Shown in pieces: positions 16,521 to 24,540 of a stretch of 64,000 nt of DNA; position 1 is the stretch's first letter, and each line of letters begins with the position of its first letter. Position numbers and translations under genes: made by a program. The stretch spans positions 124,001 to 188,000 of the forward strand of contig JAYFNB010000017.1 in the NCBI GenBank assembly GCA_034933685.1, given 5' to 3'. The notes beneath the pieces were generated by a model, which searched no databases, had not been told where the DNA came from, and worked only from the letters and a program-made list of their open reading frames with translations. The stretch is from UBA8514 sp034933685. Its GTDB lineage: Bacteria > Bacillota > Clostridia > Lachnospirales > Anaerotignaceae.

Positions 16521-17828
16521 ATGAACTTTAATATTTTAATTTTGCTACTTGCGCTTGTACTATTTGGCGTGTTAGCATTCAAACAGATTAACGCACTTAT
16601 TCTTGCACCTCTTGTAACTATTTTCGTAGTTGTTTTTTCAGGGCTTCCAATACTTTCAAGTTTAAAAGAAGCTTTTATGCCAGCAGCATCAGCATATGTA
16701 ACAAGTTATTTCTTGGTATTCTTTGTTGGCGCTCTTTTTGGTTCGGTTTATCAGTATACTGGCGCAGCGGAATCTATTGCTAAATTTTTAAGTGGTTTGT
16801 CACATGACAAATATGTTGCACCACTTATTATGTGTATTACAGGTATTCTTACTTTCGGCGGCGTTAGTGGATTCGTTGTTTTCTTCGTAATCTACCCTAT
16901 CGCGCTTCAATTATTCAGAAAAGCTAACCTCACCCGTATGCTTATTCCAGCCGCAATTTCAGCTGGTTGCTGGACATGGTCCATGACAGCACCGGGCTCA
17001 CCATCAATTCAGAACGTAATAGCTATGACAAGTCTCGGCACACCATCTACAGCAGCTTTTCTTCCATCATTAATTGCTTCTATTGCTGAGTTTATATTAA
17101 TATTTGTATGGCTTGAATACAGAGCAAGAAAGTTTACAGCAAAGGGCCGTGTTTTTCATGACCCATTACTTGTAAGACAGCTTGACCCAGAAGAACTTGA
17201 TGAAGGAGAAGAAAAAGACCTTCCAAGTCCAATTATTTCTTTCATCCCAATTGCAGTTATCCTTATTTGCTTCAATGCATTTAAGATTCCTGTTGAAACT
17301 TCAGTGCTTGCAGGTGTTGCAGTTGCAACAATCCTTATGTTTAAAAGAGTTGGAAATGTTAACGACTGGGTTAAAGTATTTAATAAAGGCGCAGCAGACT
17401 CTGGTGTTGCAATCCTTAACACAGCAATCGTAGTTGGTTTCGGTGGCGTAGTAAAGAACACACAGGGATTTACAGACCTTATTTCAGGGCTCCAAAACAT
17501 GTCAATTTCACCAATGGTATTTGTTGCCATCACAGTTGCTGTTTGTGCAGGTGCTTGTGGTTCTGCATCAGGTGGTATGGGTGTTGCATTTAATGCCCTT
17601 ACGGACACATTTATTAAAATGGGTATTAACCTGGAATATGTACATAGAATTGGTGCTATTGCAGCTGGTACACTTGACACACTTCCACATCAGGGTGCAC
17701 AGATTACACTTCTTGGTATTTGTAAACTTACACACAAGGAAGCGTATTATGATATAGCAATTACACAGATTTTAATACCGTTTATTACCTTGGCTATATT
17801 TATTCCACTGGCAAGTATGGGTATGTAA
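16521..17828 (+). CDS. GntP-family permease
   Basis: Integral membrane transporter of 435 residues, about 12 helices, in the GntP/ion-transporter group that imports gluconate and other small organic acids with protons or sodium. Family marks seen: GALFGSVYQYTGAAESIAKFL in the third helix region, APGSPSIQN (family PGTPQIQN) near residue 155, and GACGSASGGMGVAFNAL near residue 350. A charged cytoplasmic loop near 215-235 (DPEELDEGEEKDLP) divides the halves. ATG 16521 follows AGGGGGAAAC. It is a single-gene unit closed by a terminator. Substrate unknown; the members I know near acyl-CoA genes are often guessed to carry short-chain acids. Confidence 0.85.
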   Translation: MNFNILILLLALVLFGVLAFKQINALILAPLVTIFVVVFSGLPILSSLKEAFMPAASAYVTSYFLVFFVGALFGSVYQYTGAAESIAKFLSGLSHDKYVAPLIMCITGILTFGGVSGFVVFFVIYPIALQLFRKANLTRMLIPAAISAGCWTWSMTAPGSPSIQNVIAMTSLGTPSTAAFLPSLIASIAEFILIFVWLEYRARKFTAKGRVFHDPLLVRQLDPEELDEGEEKDLPSPIISFIPIAVILICFNAFKIPVETSVLAGVAVATILMFKRVGNVNDWVKVFNKGAADSGVAILNTAIVVGFGGVVKNTQGFTDLISGLQNMSISPMVFVAITVAVCAGACGSASGGMGVAFNALTDTFIKMGINLEYVHRIGAIAAGTLDTLPHQGAQITLLGICKLTHKEAYYDIAITQILIPFITLAIFIPLASMGM

Positions 17829-17852
17829 ATCGACTTTACATAAAACTATTAA

Positions 17853-17887
17853 GGCTGTCTGAAAATATTTTTTCGGGCAGCTTTTTT
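17853..17887 (+). terminator. Terminator after the GntP-family permease
   Basis: GCTGTCTGAAAA (17853-17864) pairs with TTTTCGGGCAGC (17870-17881) with one wobble, followed by TTTTTT. Confidence 0.9.
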
Positions 17888-17970
17888 GTTGCAAAAACAA
17901 CGGATTTTTTGTTCATGGTATAGTATTATAATCACATAACAAAAAAACTAATACCTTGGAGGGATAGAAT

Positions 17971-18666
17971 ATGATTAGGAAAATAATTACAATTAATGAG
18001 GAAAAATGTAACGGCTGTGGTGCATGTGCGGCGGCTTGCCACGAAAATGCAATTGCAATGATTGATGGAAAGGCAAAATTAATAAGGGATGATTATTGTG
18101 ACGGGCTTGGAGATTGTCTTCCTGCATGTCCAACAAATGCAATCAGCTTTGAGGAAAGAGAGGCTGCAGCATATGATGAGGCTGCGGTAAAAGCAAATCA
18201 AGCAGCGTTGGCAGAGCCGCTTGCTTGTGGATGCCCTGGAACAAATTCAAAAAGCATAACACGTAATGTTAAACAAAGCTTTATCGAAAACCATCCGGCT
18301 GAAAGCCAGCTTATGCAGTGGCCAGTTCAGATAAAGCTTGTTCCAGTAAAAGCACCATATTTTAATGGAGCAAAGCTTTTGGTTGCGGCAGATTGCAGTG
18401 CTTTTGCTTACGGCGATTTTCACCAAAAATTCATACGCAATCACGTAACAATTATAGGTTGCCCTAAATTAGATATGGTGGATTATAGTGAAAAGCTTGC
18501 TGAAATTATTAGAAACAACGATATCAAGGAAGTTACAGTTGTAAGGATGGAAGTTCCTTGTTGTGGAGGCATTGAGCATGCAGTTAAAGTAGCTTTGCAA
18601 AATAGCGGGAAATTTATTCCTTGGCGTGTGGTAACTATATCAACAGATGGTAAAATAATAGAATAA
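17971..18666 (+). CDS. Ferredoxin-like 4Fe-4S protein with Cys-rich C-terminal domain
   Basis: Cytoplasmic iron-sulfur protein of 231 residues; electron carrier or redox-linked function is inferred. The N-terminus has one complete 4Fe-4S motif (Cys13, 16, 19, 23) and a second that lacks one usual cysteine: Cys43, Leu46, Cys49, Cys53. The rest (about 85-231) is a separate domain with further cysteines in ACGCPG, AADCSAF, IGCPK and VPCCGG, resembling uncharacterised ferredoxin-like proteins common in anaerobes. The GGAGGG site at 17957-17962 is well placed for ATG 17971. It is monocistronic, with terminators on both sides. It lies 2.5 kb from the hydrogenase, but partnership with it is only a guess. 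Confidence 0.85.
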   Translation: MIRKIITINEEKCNGCGACAAACHENAIAMIDGKAKLIRDDYCDGLGDCLPACPTNAISFEEREAAAYDEAAVKANQAALAEPLACGCPGTNSKSITRNVKQSFIENHPAESQLMQWPVQIKLVPVKAPYFNGAKLLVAADCSAFAYGDFHQKFIRNHVTIIGCPKLDMVDYSEKLAEIIRNNDIKEVTVVRMEVPCCGGIEHAVKVALQNSGKFIPWRVVTISTDGKIIE

Positions 18667-18676
18667 ATAGATTTTC

Positions 18677-18712
18677 AAGCCACCTTTTATTAATTTGAAA
18701 GGTGGCTTTTTA
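18677..18712 (+). terminator. Terminator after the iron-sulfur protein
   Basis: AAGCCACCTTT (18677-18687) and AAAGGTGGCTT (18698-18708) form a perfect 11-base stem followed by T. Confidence 0.95.
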
Positions 18713-18715
18713 GTT

Positions 18716-18991
18716 AAAATTATAACTTTGAAGTACAAATATCATGTCAAAATTTAACATATTTGGTTGAAAAACACATTAAAACATGATAAAGTGTTTA
18801 TCAACAAATGTTGTTTAACGTTGCTTTGTATAATTATGCAGGGCTAAGATAAGCACAGCTGATGTAACCATAATTTTAAAAATAATGGTATAGAATTAAC
18901 TTTATTAAAAAGAGAACTTCCTGTTCAAACAAGTTGGCTAAGGAGGTTTTTATTTAATATTTAGCCAATTTATTTAGGAGAGGTGAGAAAA
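18716..18991 (+). promoter_or_regulatory. Leader of the GGDEF-EAL gene with a hairpin displaying a second Shine-Dalgarno sequence
   Basis: A TATAAT box at 18829-18834 has no good -35 partner. In the likely leader, TTGGCTAA (18934-18941) pairs perfectly with TTAGCCAA (18961-18968); the loop contains AAGGAGG (18940-18946), which is not followed by a start codon at useful spacing. The true site, TAGGAGAGG at 18975-18983, serves ATG 18992. Nothing else is recognisable here. Confidence 0.5.
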
Positions 18992-21121
18992 ATGCATGAC
19001 AAACCAATTATGCTTATTGTGGATGATTCTGAAATGAGTAGAAGGAGCCTTAAAAGAGTTTTTTGGGGAGAGTATGAGTTTATTGAGGCAAAAAATGGGA
19101 AAGAGGCAATGCAAATTTTAAGGGGTGAAAGGTTTGTATCTATTATTTTGTTAGATGCAATAATGCCAGAAATGAATGGATTTCAACTTTTGGAAATAAT
19201 GCAAGAGGACAGCAATTTTTCGGGTATTCCAGTAGTAATGGTTACACAGCAGGACGATGAATATACCGAAATAAAAGCGTTGGAACTAGGAGCGGCTGAT
19301 TTTATTGCAAAACCATTTAAGTCACAAATAATACGAAGAAGAGTAAAAAATATTGTAGTGAAAACCAAACTTGATTTTAAACATAAAAGTAAGTATGACA
19401 GTCTTACGGGTATATATACCAAGGATACCTTCAGTGAAAAGACATCCCAGATGCTTAGGGAAAATTCACACAAAACTTACGTGATTTTAAGGTGGAATAT
19501 AGAACGCTTTAAGCTGATAAACGACCTCTTTGGCACTAAAGAGGGTGATAAACTTTTGATTGAGATGGCAAAAATATTAGCAGACATGGTAAATGGTATT
19601 GGAACATATGGAAGACTTGATGGAGACCATTTTGTTATGTGCTTTCCATATAATTTGCTGGAGATTGAAGAAATTTTAAAACGAGTTAACGAAAAGTTTG
19701 GGAGGTACAAGACTGACTATGCGGTGGTTTCAAATTTTGGAATATATGTTGTAGAAGATATTACATTGCCAGTGGATATTATGTGCGATAGAGCTAATCT
19801 TGCCCTTCAAAGCATTAAAGGCAACATAATAAAACCATACGCATTTTATAAAGATAAATTTCGTTCTAGTCTTCTAAAAGAACAACGTTTAATAAAAGAT
19901 ATAAATATTGCATTGGAAACAGGTCAGTTTGAGGTGTATTATCAACCTGTTTTCAGTCTGTCATCGGGAAAGGTAATAAGTGCAGAGGCCTTGGTAAGAT
20001 GGAATCATCCAACAAAAAAGCTTATTCCAGCAGGACAATTTATTTCTTTATTCGAGAAAAATGGATTTATAATGCAATTGGATGCTTTCGTTCTGGAGAG
20101 TGCATGCAAACAAATTAAGTCTCGGAAAGAAAGCGGAGAGAAAATGTTGCCTATTTCTGTAAATATTTCAAAAGTAAATATTCGTGAACCAAATTTTTGC
20201 AAAAAAATAATTGAAATTGTTGAAAAGTATGGAATTGATCCATGTATGCTGCAGTTTGAAATAACTGAAAATTCGTATGCTGAAAATGCCCAACAGCATA
20301 CAACTACAATAAAAACTCTGCAGGAACAAGGTTTTTCAGTGCTGATGGATGACTTTGGGTCTGGATATTCTGCGTTTAACATGCTTAAAGATGTTCCTAT
20401 AGATGCGCTGAAAATAGATTTAAGATTTCTAGATGATTTTGATAAATCGGGTAAATTTGGAAGTATTATTACAGCGGTTGTGCGGATGGGAAAGTGGCTT
20501 AATATGCCTGTGATTGCCATTGGCGTTGAAACAAAAAGACAAGTGGATTTTCTGAAGAGCATAGGCTGTGATATGATTCAGGGCTATTTTTTTTCGCGTC
20601 CACTGCCAGAAGGTCAATTTGAAATTTTTGTAAGAAAGTCTTTTGATTTTTTGAAAGAGAAAATGATGGTTTATGACGATTCTATTAACTATAACGAACT
20701 GTTTAATCCAAATTTTGTTTCAAACCAAATATTTAATAGCATTATTTGTGGAATTGGAATTTATGAGCTTGTGGGAAATGATTTGGAGATAATACGTGTA
20801 AATGACGGGTATTACAAAACTATGGGCTATACTCCGCAAACTCTATCTGTTGATGCAAAAAAAATTTTATGCAAAGTTTATGAAGAGGATAGAGATTTGC
20901 TTATTGAAAAATGCAGAAATGTTTGCCAAAGTCGTAGTATGGGCGAAATGATACTACGACGTTACGATGCTAATGAAAAATTACTTTGGCTTGATGTAAG
21001 CATAAAATATTTGGGCGGTAGTGTGGTTCGGCCTCTTCTTTGTTTTGCTTTTAAAGAAATAACAGCCCGAGTTAGAAGCCAAACTGAGGTTATAAAAGAT
21101 ATTACTTTAAAAAATGAATAG
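18992..21121 (+). CDS. Response regulator with degenerate GGDEF, intact EAL and C-terminal PAS-like domain (c-di-GMP phosphodiesterase)
   Basis: Soluble 709-residue protein predicted to hydrolyse cyclic di-GMP under phosphorylation control. Receiver domain at about 1-125 (IVDDSE, acceptor Asp in LLDAIMP, Lys in AKPF). The GGDEF domain (about 130-290) has RLDGDHF in place of RGGDEF, so cyclase activity is unlikely. The EAL domain (about 300-550) keeps the catalytic set: EALVRW, SVNIS, EITEN, DDFGSGYSA, LKID, GVET and QGYFF, although the usual Glu before GVET is Ile. A PAS-like fold is likely near 585-700 (GIYELVGNDLEIIRVNDGYYKTMGY). ATG 18992 is chosen over GTG 18983. No histidine kinase is adjacent, so its partner is unknown. 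Confidence 0.93.
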   Translation: MHDKPIMLIVDDSEMSRRSLKRVFWGEYEFIEAKNGKEAMQILRGERFVSIILLDAIMPEMNGFQLLEIMQEDSNFSGIPVVMVTQQDDEYTEIKALELGAADFIAKPFKSQIIRRRVKNIVVKTKLDFKHKSKYDSLTGIYTKDTFSEKTSQMLRENSHKTYVILRWNIERFKLINDLFGTKEGDKLLIEMAKILADMVNGIGTYGRLDGDHFVMCFPYNLLEIEEILKRVNEKFGRYKTDYAVVSNFGIYVVEDITLPVDIMCDRANLALQSIKGNIIKPYAFYKDKFRSSLLKEQRLIKDINIALETGQFEVYYQPVFSLSSGKVISAEALVRWNHPTKKLIPAGQFISLFEKNGFIMQLDAFVLESACKQIKSRKESGEKMLPISVNISKVNIREPNFCKKIIEIVEKYGIDPCMLQFEITENSYAENAQQHTTTIKTLQEQGFSVLMDDFGSGYSAFNMLKDVPIDALKIDLRFLDDFDKSGKFGSIITAVVRMGKWLNMPVIAIGVETKRQVDFLKSIGCDMIQGYFFSRPLPEGQFEIFVRKSFDFLKEKMMVYDDSINYNELFNPNFVSNQIFNSIICGIGIYELVGNDLEIIRVNDGYYKTMGYTPQTLSVDAKKILCKVYEEDRDLLIEKCRNVCQSRSMGEMILRRYDANEKLLWLDVSIKYLGGSVVRPLLCFAFKEITARVRSQTEVIKDITLKNE

Positions 21122-21163
21122 TTTGCAGTTGTGGAGAAATAAAGGTGTTTTGTGTTATTTTGG

Positions 21164-21169
21164 TATAAT
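21164..21169 (+). promoter_or_regulatory. Possible extended -10 promoter upstream of the third chemoreceptor
   Basis: TGGTATAAT is an extended -10 box without a good -35. It may add housekeeping transcription to the sigma-28 promoter downstream. Confidence 0.3.
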
Positions 21170-21246
21170 TGCATGTAAAATTTAAAAAAAATTGAAATTT
21201 TGTAGTAAAAAATACAATTAATTTATAAAATAAATGTAATTAGGTA

Positions 21247-21273
21247 TAAAGTTTTGCCATTATATGTCGATAT
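21247..21273 (+). promoter_or_regulatory. Sigma-28 (SigD/FliA) promoter of the third chemoreceptor
   Basis: TAAA (21247-21250), 15-base spacer, GTCGATAT (21266-21273), matching the flagellar sigma consensus TAAA-N15-GCCGATAT at all but one position. Expected start near 21280, 80 bases before the ATG. It ties this receptor to late flagellar gene expression. Confidence 0.85.
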
Positions 21274-21360
21274 AAGATACATAGGGTGTAATAAGTGCAA
21301 TAAAAAAAGCAAGGTGGCATCTTGAGTTTGACAACAAGATTATAGAATTGGAGGCAGAAT

Positions 21361-23412
21361 ATGAAAAAGATTAAGTTTAATGGCGAAAAGAAAGGTAAAA
21401 GTATCAAAACGGATTTAGTGGTTATTACAAGTGTTGTAGTTTTTCTGGTTGGTGCAGTACTGACAAGTTTGTCAATTTTTGCTATCAAAAACTCTACTAC
21501 TCAAGCGCTTATTAAAAGCGTTAAGGAAACCTCGGAGCTTGCATCAAACAAGGTTACCATGACCATAGACCATTACAAGTCTTTGTCGGCTGACATACAG
21601 GTATACAATTCCAGCTTTAAACCAACTAAAGTTGATTTAAAGAAATATGTTGAAACATTACAAAGTAATTATGGAGTTGAAGGAATTCAGGTTTTGGACA
21701 AAAATGGCGCAAGTATTTTGGACGGAAAAAGTTATGCAGACAATAATGCTTTTGTGCAGTCTAAGTCATTAGGAAGTTTCTTAAGCGACCCAATTGTAAG
21801 CGGGGAAGACGCGTATTTTGATTTGGCTGTATATTCGCCGGAATGTTCTGTGCTTATTCAACTTCCATATTCCACATTTGGCGATATAATAGCAGAAACT
21901 AAAATGGGCAATACCGGCAGTACATACATACTTAACAATAAGGGTGCAAAGGTTGCACACAGTGATTTCAGCTTGGTTTTAAATCAACAAAACAATTTAG
22001 AGGCAGTTAAAACTGAACCTAAAGTGTATAAAACCGTTGCCGCGCTTGAAACAAGAATGGTAAACGGTGAATCTGATTTCGGTTTTTACACATGGAAAGG
22101 TGACGCCAAGTTTGGCTCATTCAACTCAATTAAAGGTACAAATGGGTGGTCTATAAATGTAACAGCACTTTCTTCAGAATTTATGGCCCAAGTAACAACC
22201 TCAATTATTCAATTATCAGTAGTGGGTATTATAGCCATTTTAATTGCAGTTTTCTTAATGCTTCGCATAGCAAACAGAATTGTTATACCTGTTTCTGAAA
22301 TTTTGGGCGCAATAGAAGAAATGGAAAAAGGTAATTTGCAGTTTGACGTCAGTATAGCTAAAGAGAATGAAATAGGAAAAATGTCAAACAGCATAAATCA
22401 TTTAGGCGTTGTGTTTAGACAAATGATTTCTGATATTTCTCAAGTTCTTGGTGAAATAGCACGTGGTAATTTAACAGTCAAAAGCAATGTAGAATATGTT
22501 GGCGATTTTCAGGAAATACATGACTCCATGGAGCAAATTGTTGATAAGTTTAACGAAACAGTTGGAAATATAAAAATATCTGCACAACAAGTTGCAAGCG
22601 GTTCAAACCAAGTATCAAGTGGAGCACAGGCTTTGTCTCAAGGAACAACTCAGCAGGCAGCAAGTGTTATGGATTTGTCACTTATAATTAAGGAAATTGC
22701 TGACCAAAACAAGGTTAATGCAGAAGATGCAAGGATTGCAAATGAGCTTTCCAAAGAATCGGGCAAAGATGTGATGGCAGGCAATGAATATATGAAAGAA
22801 ATGATGGAAGCCATGGAAGAAATAACAAATAAGTCTGGTGAAATCAGTAAAATTATAAAGACAATTGACGATATTGCATTCCAAACAAACATCCTTGCAC
22901 TTAATGCCGCTGTTGAAGCTGCAAGAGCAGGCACAGCAGGCAAAGGCTTTGCCGTTGTTGCTGATGAAGTTAGAAATCTTGCACAAAAAAGTGCTGAAGC
23001 GGCTAAAAATACTACTCAGCTTATTGAAGATTCAATCACTGCTGTTGAAAAGGGTACTAAAATTGCAGATAACACAGCAAAGGCATTGTCTTCTATTGTA
23101 GAAAAAGTAGTTCAGGTGAACGAAAGAATAACAAAGATTGCTGAAGCTTCAGCAGAGCAGACGAATGCCGTTAATCAGGTTACATTTAGTGTAGACCAAA
23201 TTTCTGCTGTAGTGCAAACGAATTCTGCTACATCAGAAGAAAGTGCCGCAGCGTCTGAGGAATTAAATGGTCAGGCAGAAATTTTGGAAAACTTGGTTAG
23301 CTACTTTAAAATTAACACGAATTACGATGGTGGCTATGATGAAAGTTATGAAGATAAATATGACCACAGCCATTCCCCTGTGGACCACAGTCAAATGAGC
23401 GGAAAATATTGA
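21361..23412 (+). CDS. Methyl-accepting chemotaxis protein (sigma-28 class)
   Basis: Chemoreceptor of 683 residues: basic start, first membrane segment (about 21-43), an extracellular region of about 235 residues with Cache-like phrases (GNTGSTYILNNKGAKVAHSDF), second membrane segment (about 280-302), HAMP, and a signalling hairpin with the ILALNAAVEAARAG and GKGFAVVADEVRNLAQ tip. GGAGGC at 21350-21355 serves ATG 21361. Unlike the two receptors at 5659 and 8054 it has no c-di-GMP switch but its own sigma-28 promoter. The C-terminal tail is Asp/Tyr/His-rich and ends SGKY, sharing only the last residues with the other two. Confidence 0.96.
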   Translation: MKKIKFNGEKKGKSIKTDLVVITSVVVFLVGAVLTSLSIFAIKNSTTQALIKSVKETSELASNKVTMTIDHYKSLSADIQVYNSSFKPTKVDLKKYVETLQSNYGVEGIQVLDKNGASILDGKSYADNNAFVQSKSLGSFLSDPIVSGEDAYFDLAVYSPECSVLIQLPYSTFGDIIAETKMGNTGSTYILNNKGAKVAHSDFSLVLNQQNNLEAVKTEPKVYKTVAALETRMVNGESDFGFYTWKGDAKFGSFNSIKGTNGWSINVTALSSEFMAQVTTSIIQLSVVGIIAILIAVFLMLRIANRIVIPVSEILGAIEEMEKGNLQFDVSIAKENEIGKMSNSINHLGVVFRQMISDISQVLGEIARGNLTVKSNVEYVGDFQEIHDSMEQIVDKFNETVGNIKISAQQVASGSNQVSSGAQALSQGTTQQAASVMDLSLIIKEIADQNKVNAEDARIANELSKESGKDVMAGNEYMKEMMEAMEEITNKSGEISKIIKTIDDIAFQTNILALNAAVEAARAGTAGKGFAVVADEVRNLAQKSAEAAKNTTQLIEDSITAVEKGTKIADNTAKALSSIVEKVVQVNERITKIAEASAEQTNAVNQVTFSVDQISAVVQTNSATSEESAAASEELNGQAEILENLVSYFKINTNYDGGYDESYEDKYDHSHSPVDHSQMSGKY

Positions 23413-23417
23413 TAAAC

Positions 23418-23452
23418 AAAAAAGTCAAAACCTTTATGGTTTTGACTTTTTT
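23418..23452. terminator. Bidirectional terminator between the chemoreceptor and the VanW-like gene
   Basis: AAAAAAGTCAAAACC (23418-23432), TTTAT loop, GGTTTTGACTTTTTT (23438-23452): a perfect 15-base stem with A and T runs, suited to both convergent genes. Confidence 0.95.
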
Positions 23453-23457
23453 CATTT

Positions 23458-24315
23458 TTACCCTCTATAGCGACTACTTGCAGTGTAGTCAACAATGCCA
23501 TTAATGTATCTGTTAAGGTAGTAGGTACCACCATTTTCGGTTACAACGATCTTTACGTCACCAATATTAGGATTGCTAGGTGATAAAAATCTTATTTTAA
23601 TTACACCGTCAGCCATAACAGATTCGATTTTAACAGGTATCTCTAAATCGTTTCTAAAACAGAAATCGATGGAACCCCAGCTAGCTGTTGCATCACGGCC
23701 TGCAGGCAAATATCCTACTTTAAGAGAGTGATTCCGTCTTGTTGTAATTGTCATGCCAGAGTACAATGCTGCGTTATATAAAGTAGAGGAGATTTGGCAA
23801 ATTCCGCCGCCTATTGCATTAACTATTTTGCCATCAGATATAACTCCAGCGGGCAGGTAATCCCTTTGGGAAGCGCGGTGGCTAAGTATAACATCGTTGT
23901 ACGAAAAAGTTTCACCAGGTTGAATTATAATGCCATTTATAGAGTCGGACGCAAGTAGCATATTAAAATTTCGGTTGGCGTTAGATGAAGACTGGCTATA
24001 TTTTGTTGTGTAGGACGCTATATCATAGTTAAAGTCTAATATATTTGCATTGATTTTTGCCTTTTCCTCTTCAAGACGGTTTGTCTCCTCGGCAAGGCGT
24101 TTCGCTTCTTGTTCAAGGCGCAGTGCCTCTTCTTCAAGTTTTTTTTGTTTCTCAAGCTCGGCTTGCTTTTCTTCTTCTGTTTCCTCAAAAACAACTAAAT
24201 TCTCAGTTGCTTGGGTAACTGGTTGGTTTGGTGGCGGCATACTGTCGGTATCCCCAATACCGGTGGTGTTGCCCAAAAGCATTGATACAACTAAAATACC
24301 TGCAATTGAATTCAT
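23458..24315 (-). CDS. VanW-like envelope protein with charged coiled coil
   Basis: Secreted or membrane-tethered protein of 285 residues. A short hydrophobic N-terminus (about 1-20) may be a signal or anchor. Residues about 45-95 are an almost pure Glu/Lys/Leu/Arg coiled coil with repeated LEEEALRLEQEAKRL-like units. Residues about 125-265 match the VanW domain: PGETFSYNDVIL, GGGICQISSTLYNAAL and NHSLKVGYLPAGRDA. VanW domains occur in vancomycin clusters and, far more often, in cell-wall proteins of unknown role in Gram-positives; nothing here implies glycopeptide resistance. GGGAAGGGGAA precedes the ATG at 24313-24315. It is a single gene, convergent with the chemoreceptor. Confidence 0.88.
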   Translation of the reverse strand: MNSIAGILVVSMLLGNTTGIGDTDSMPPPNQPVTQATENLVVFEETEEEKQAELEKQKKLEEEALRLEQEAKRLAEETNRLEEEKAKINANILDFNYDIASYTTKYSQSSSNANRNFNMLLASDSINGIIIQPGETFSYNDVILSHRASQRDYLPAGVISDGKIVNAIGGGICQISSTLYNAALYSGMTITTRRNHSLKVGYLPAGRDATASWGSIDFCFRNDLEIPVKIESVMADGVIKIRFLSPSNPNIGDVKIVVTENGGTYYLNRYINGIVDYTASSRYRG

Positions 24316-24468
24316 TGTTATTCCCCTTCCCTCAATGGTACAAATTGGTGTAATTATATTATATTTTCCAAGATTTTACAAGAAAAGGTTTTGTATTAAA
24401 ATATCTAAAACAGTAAAAATATGAGATGAATGCGAATTAACATAGACTTTCATATTAATTCGGCTTTG

Positions 24469-24477
24469 TGGTATACT
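24469..24477 (+). promoter_or_regulatory. Extended -10 promoter of the sigma-54 activator gene
   Basis: TGGTATACT is an extended -10 box (TATACT at 24472-24477), with a weak -35-like TTCATA 17 bases before it. A small hairpin GTGGC/GCCAC (24485-24501) lies in the leader. Confidence 0.45.
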
Positions 24478-24540
24478 GTACCAAGTGGCTGCAAATGCCA
24501 CAAATTATTGAGTTGGAAATTGTGCTAAGGAGTGCTGAAT

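Noticed and set aside
17156..17680. 174-codon open frame on the minus strand opposite the GntP-family permease
   Set aside because: Composition is simply the reverse of a hydrophobic transporter; no independent signals.
23458..24315. Vancomycin resistance gene
   Set aside because: A VanW domain alone does not indicate resistance; no vanH, vanA/B, vanX or vanRS genes are near.
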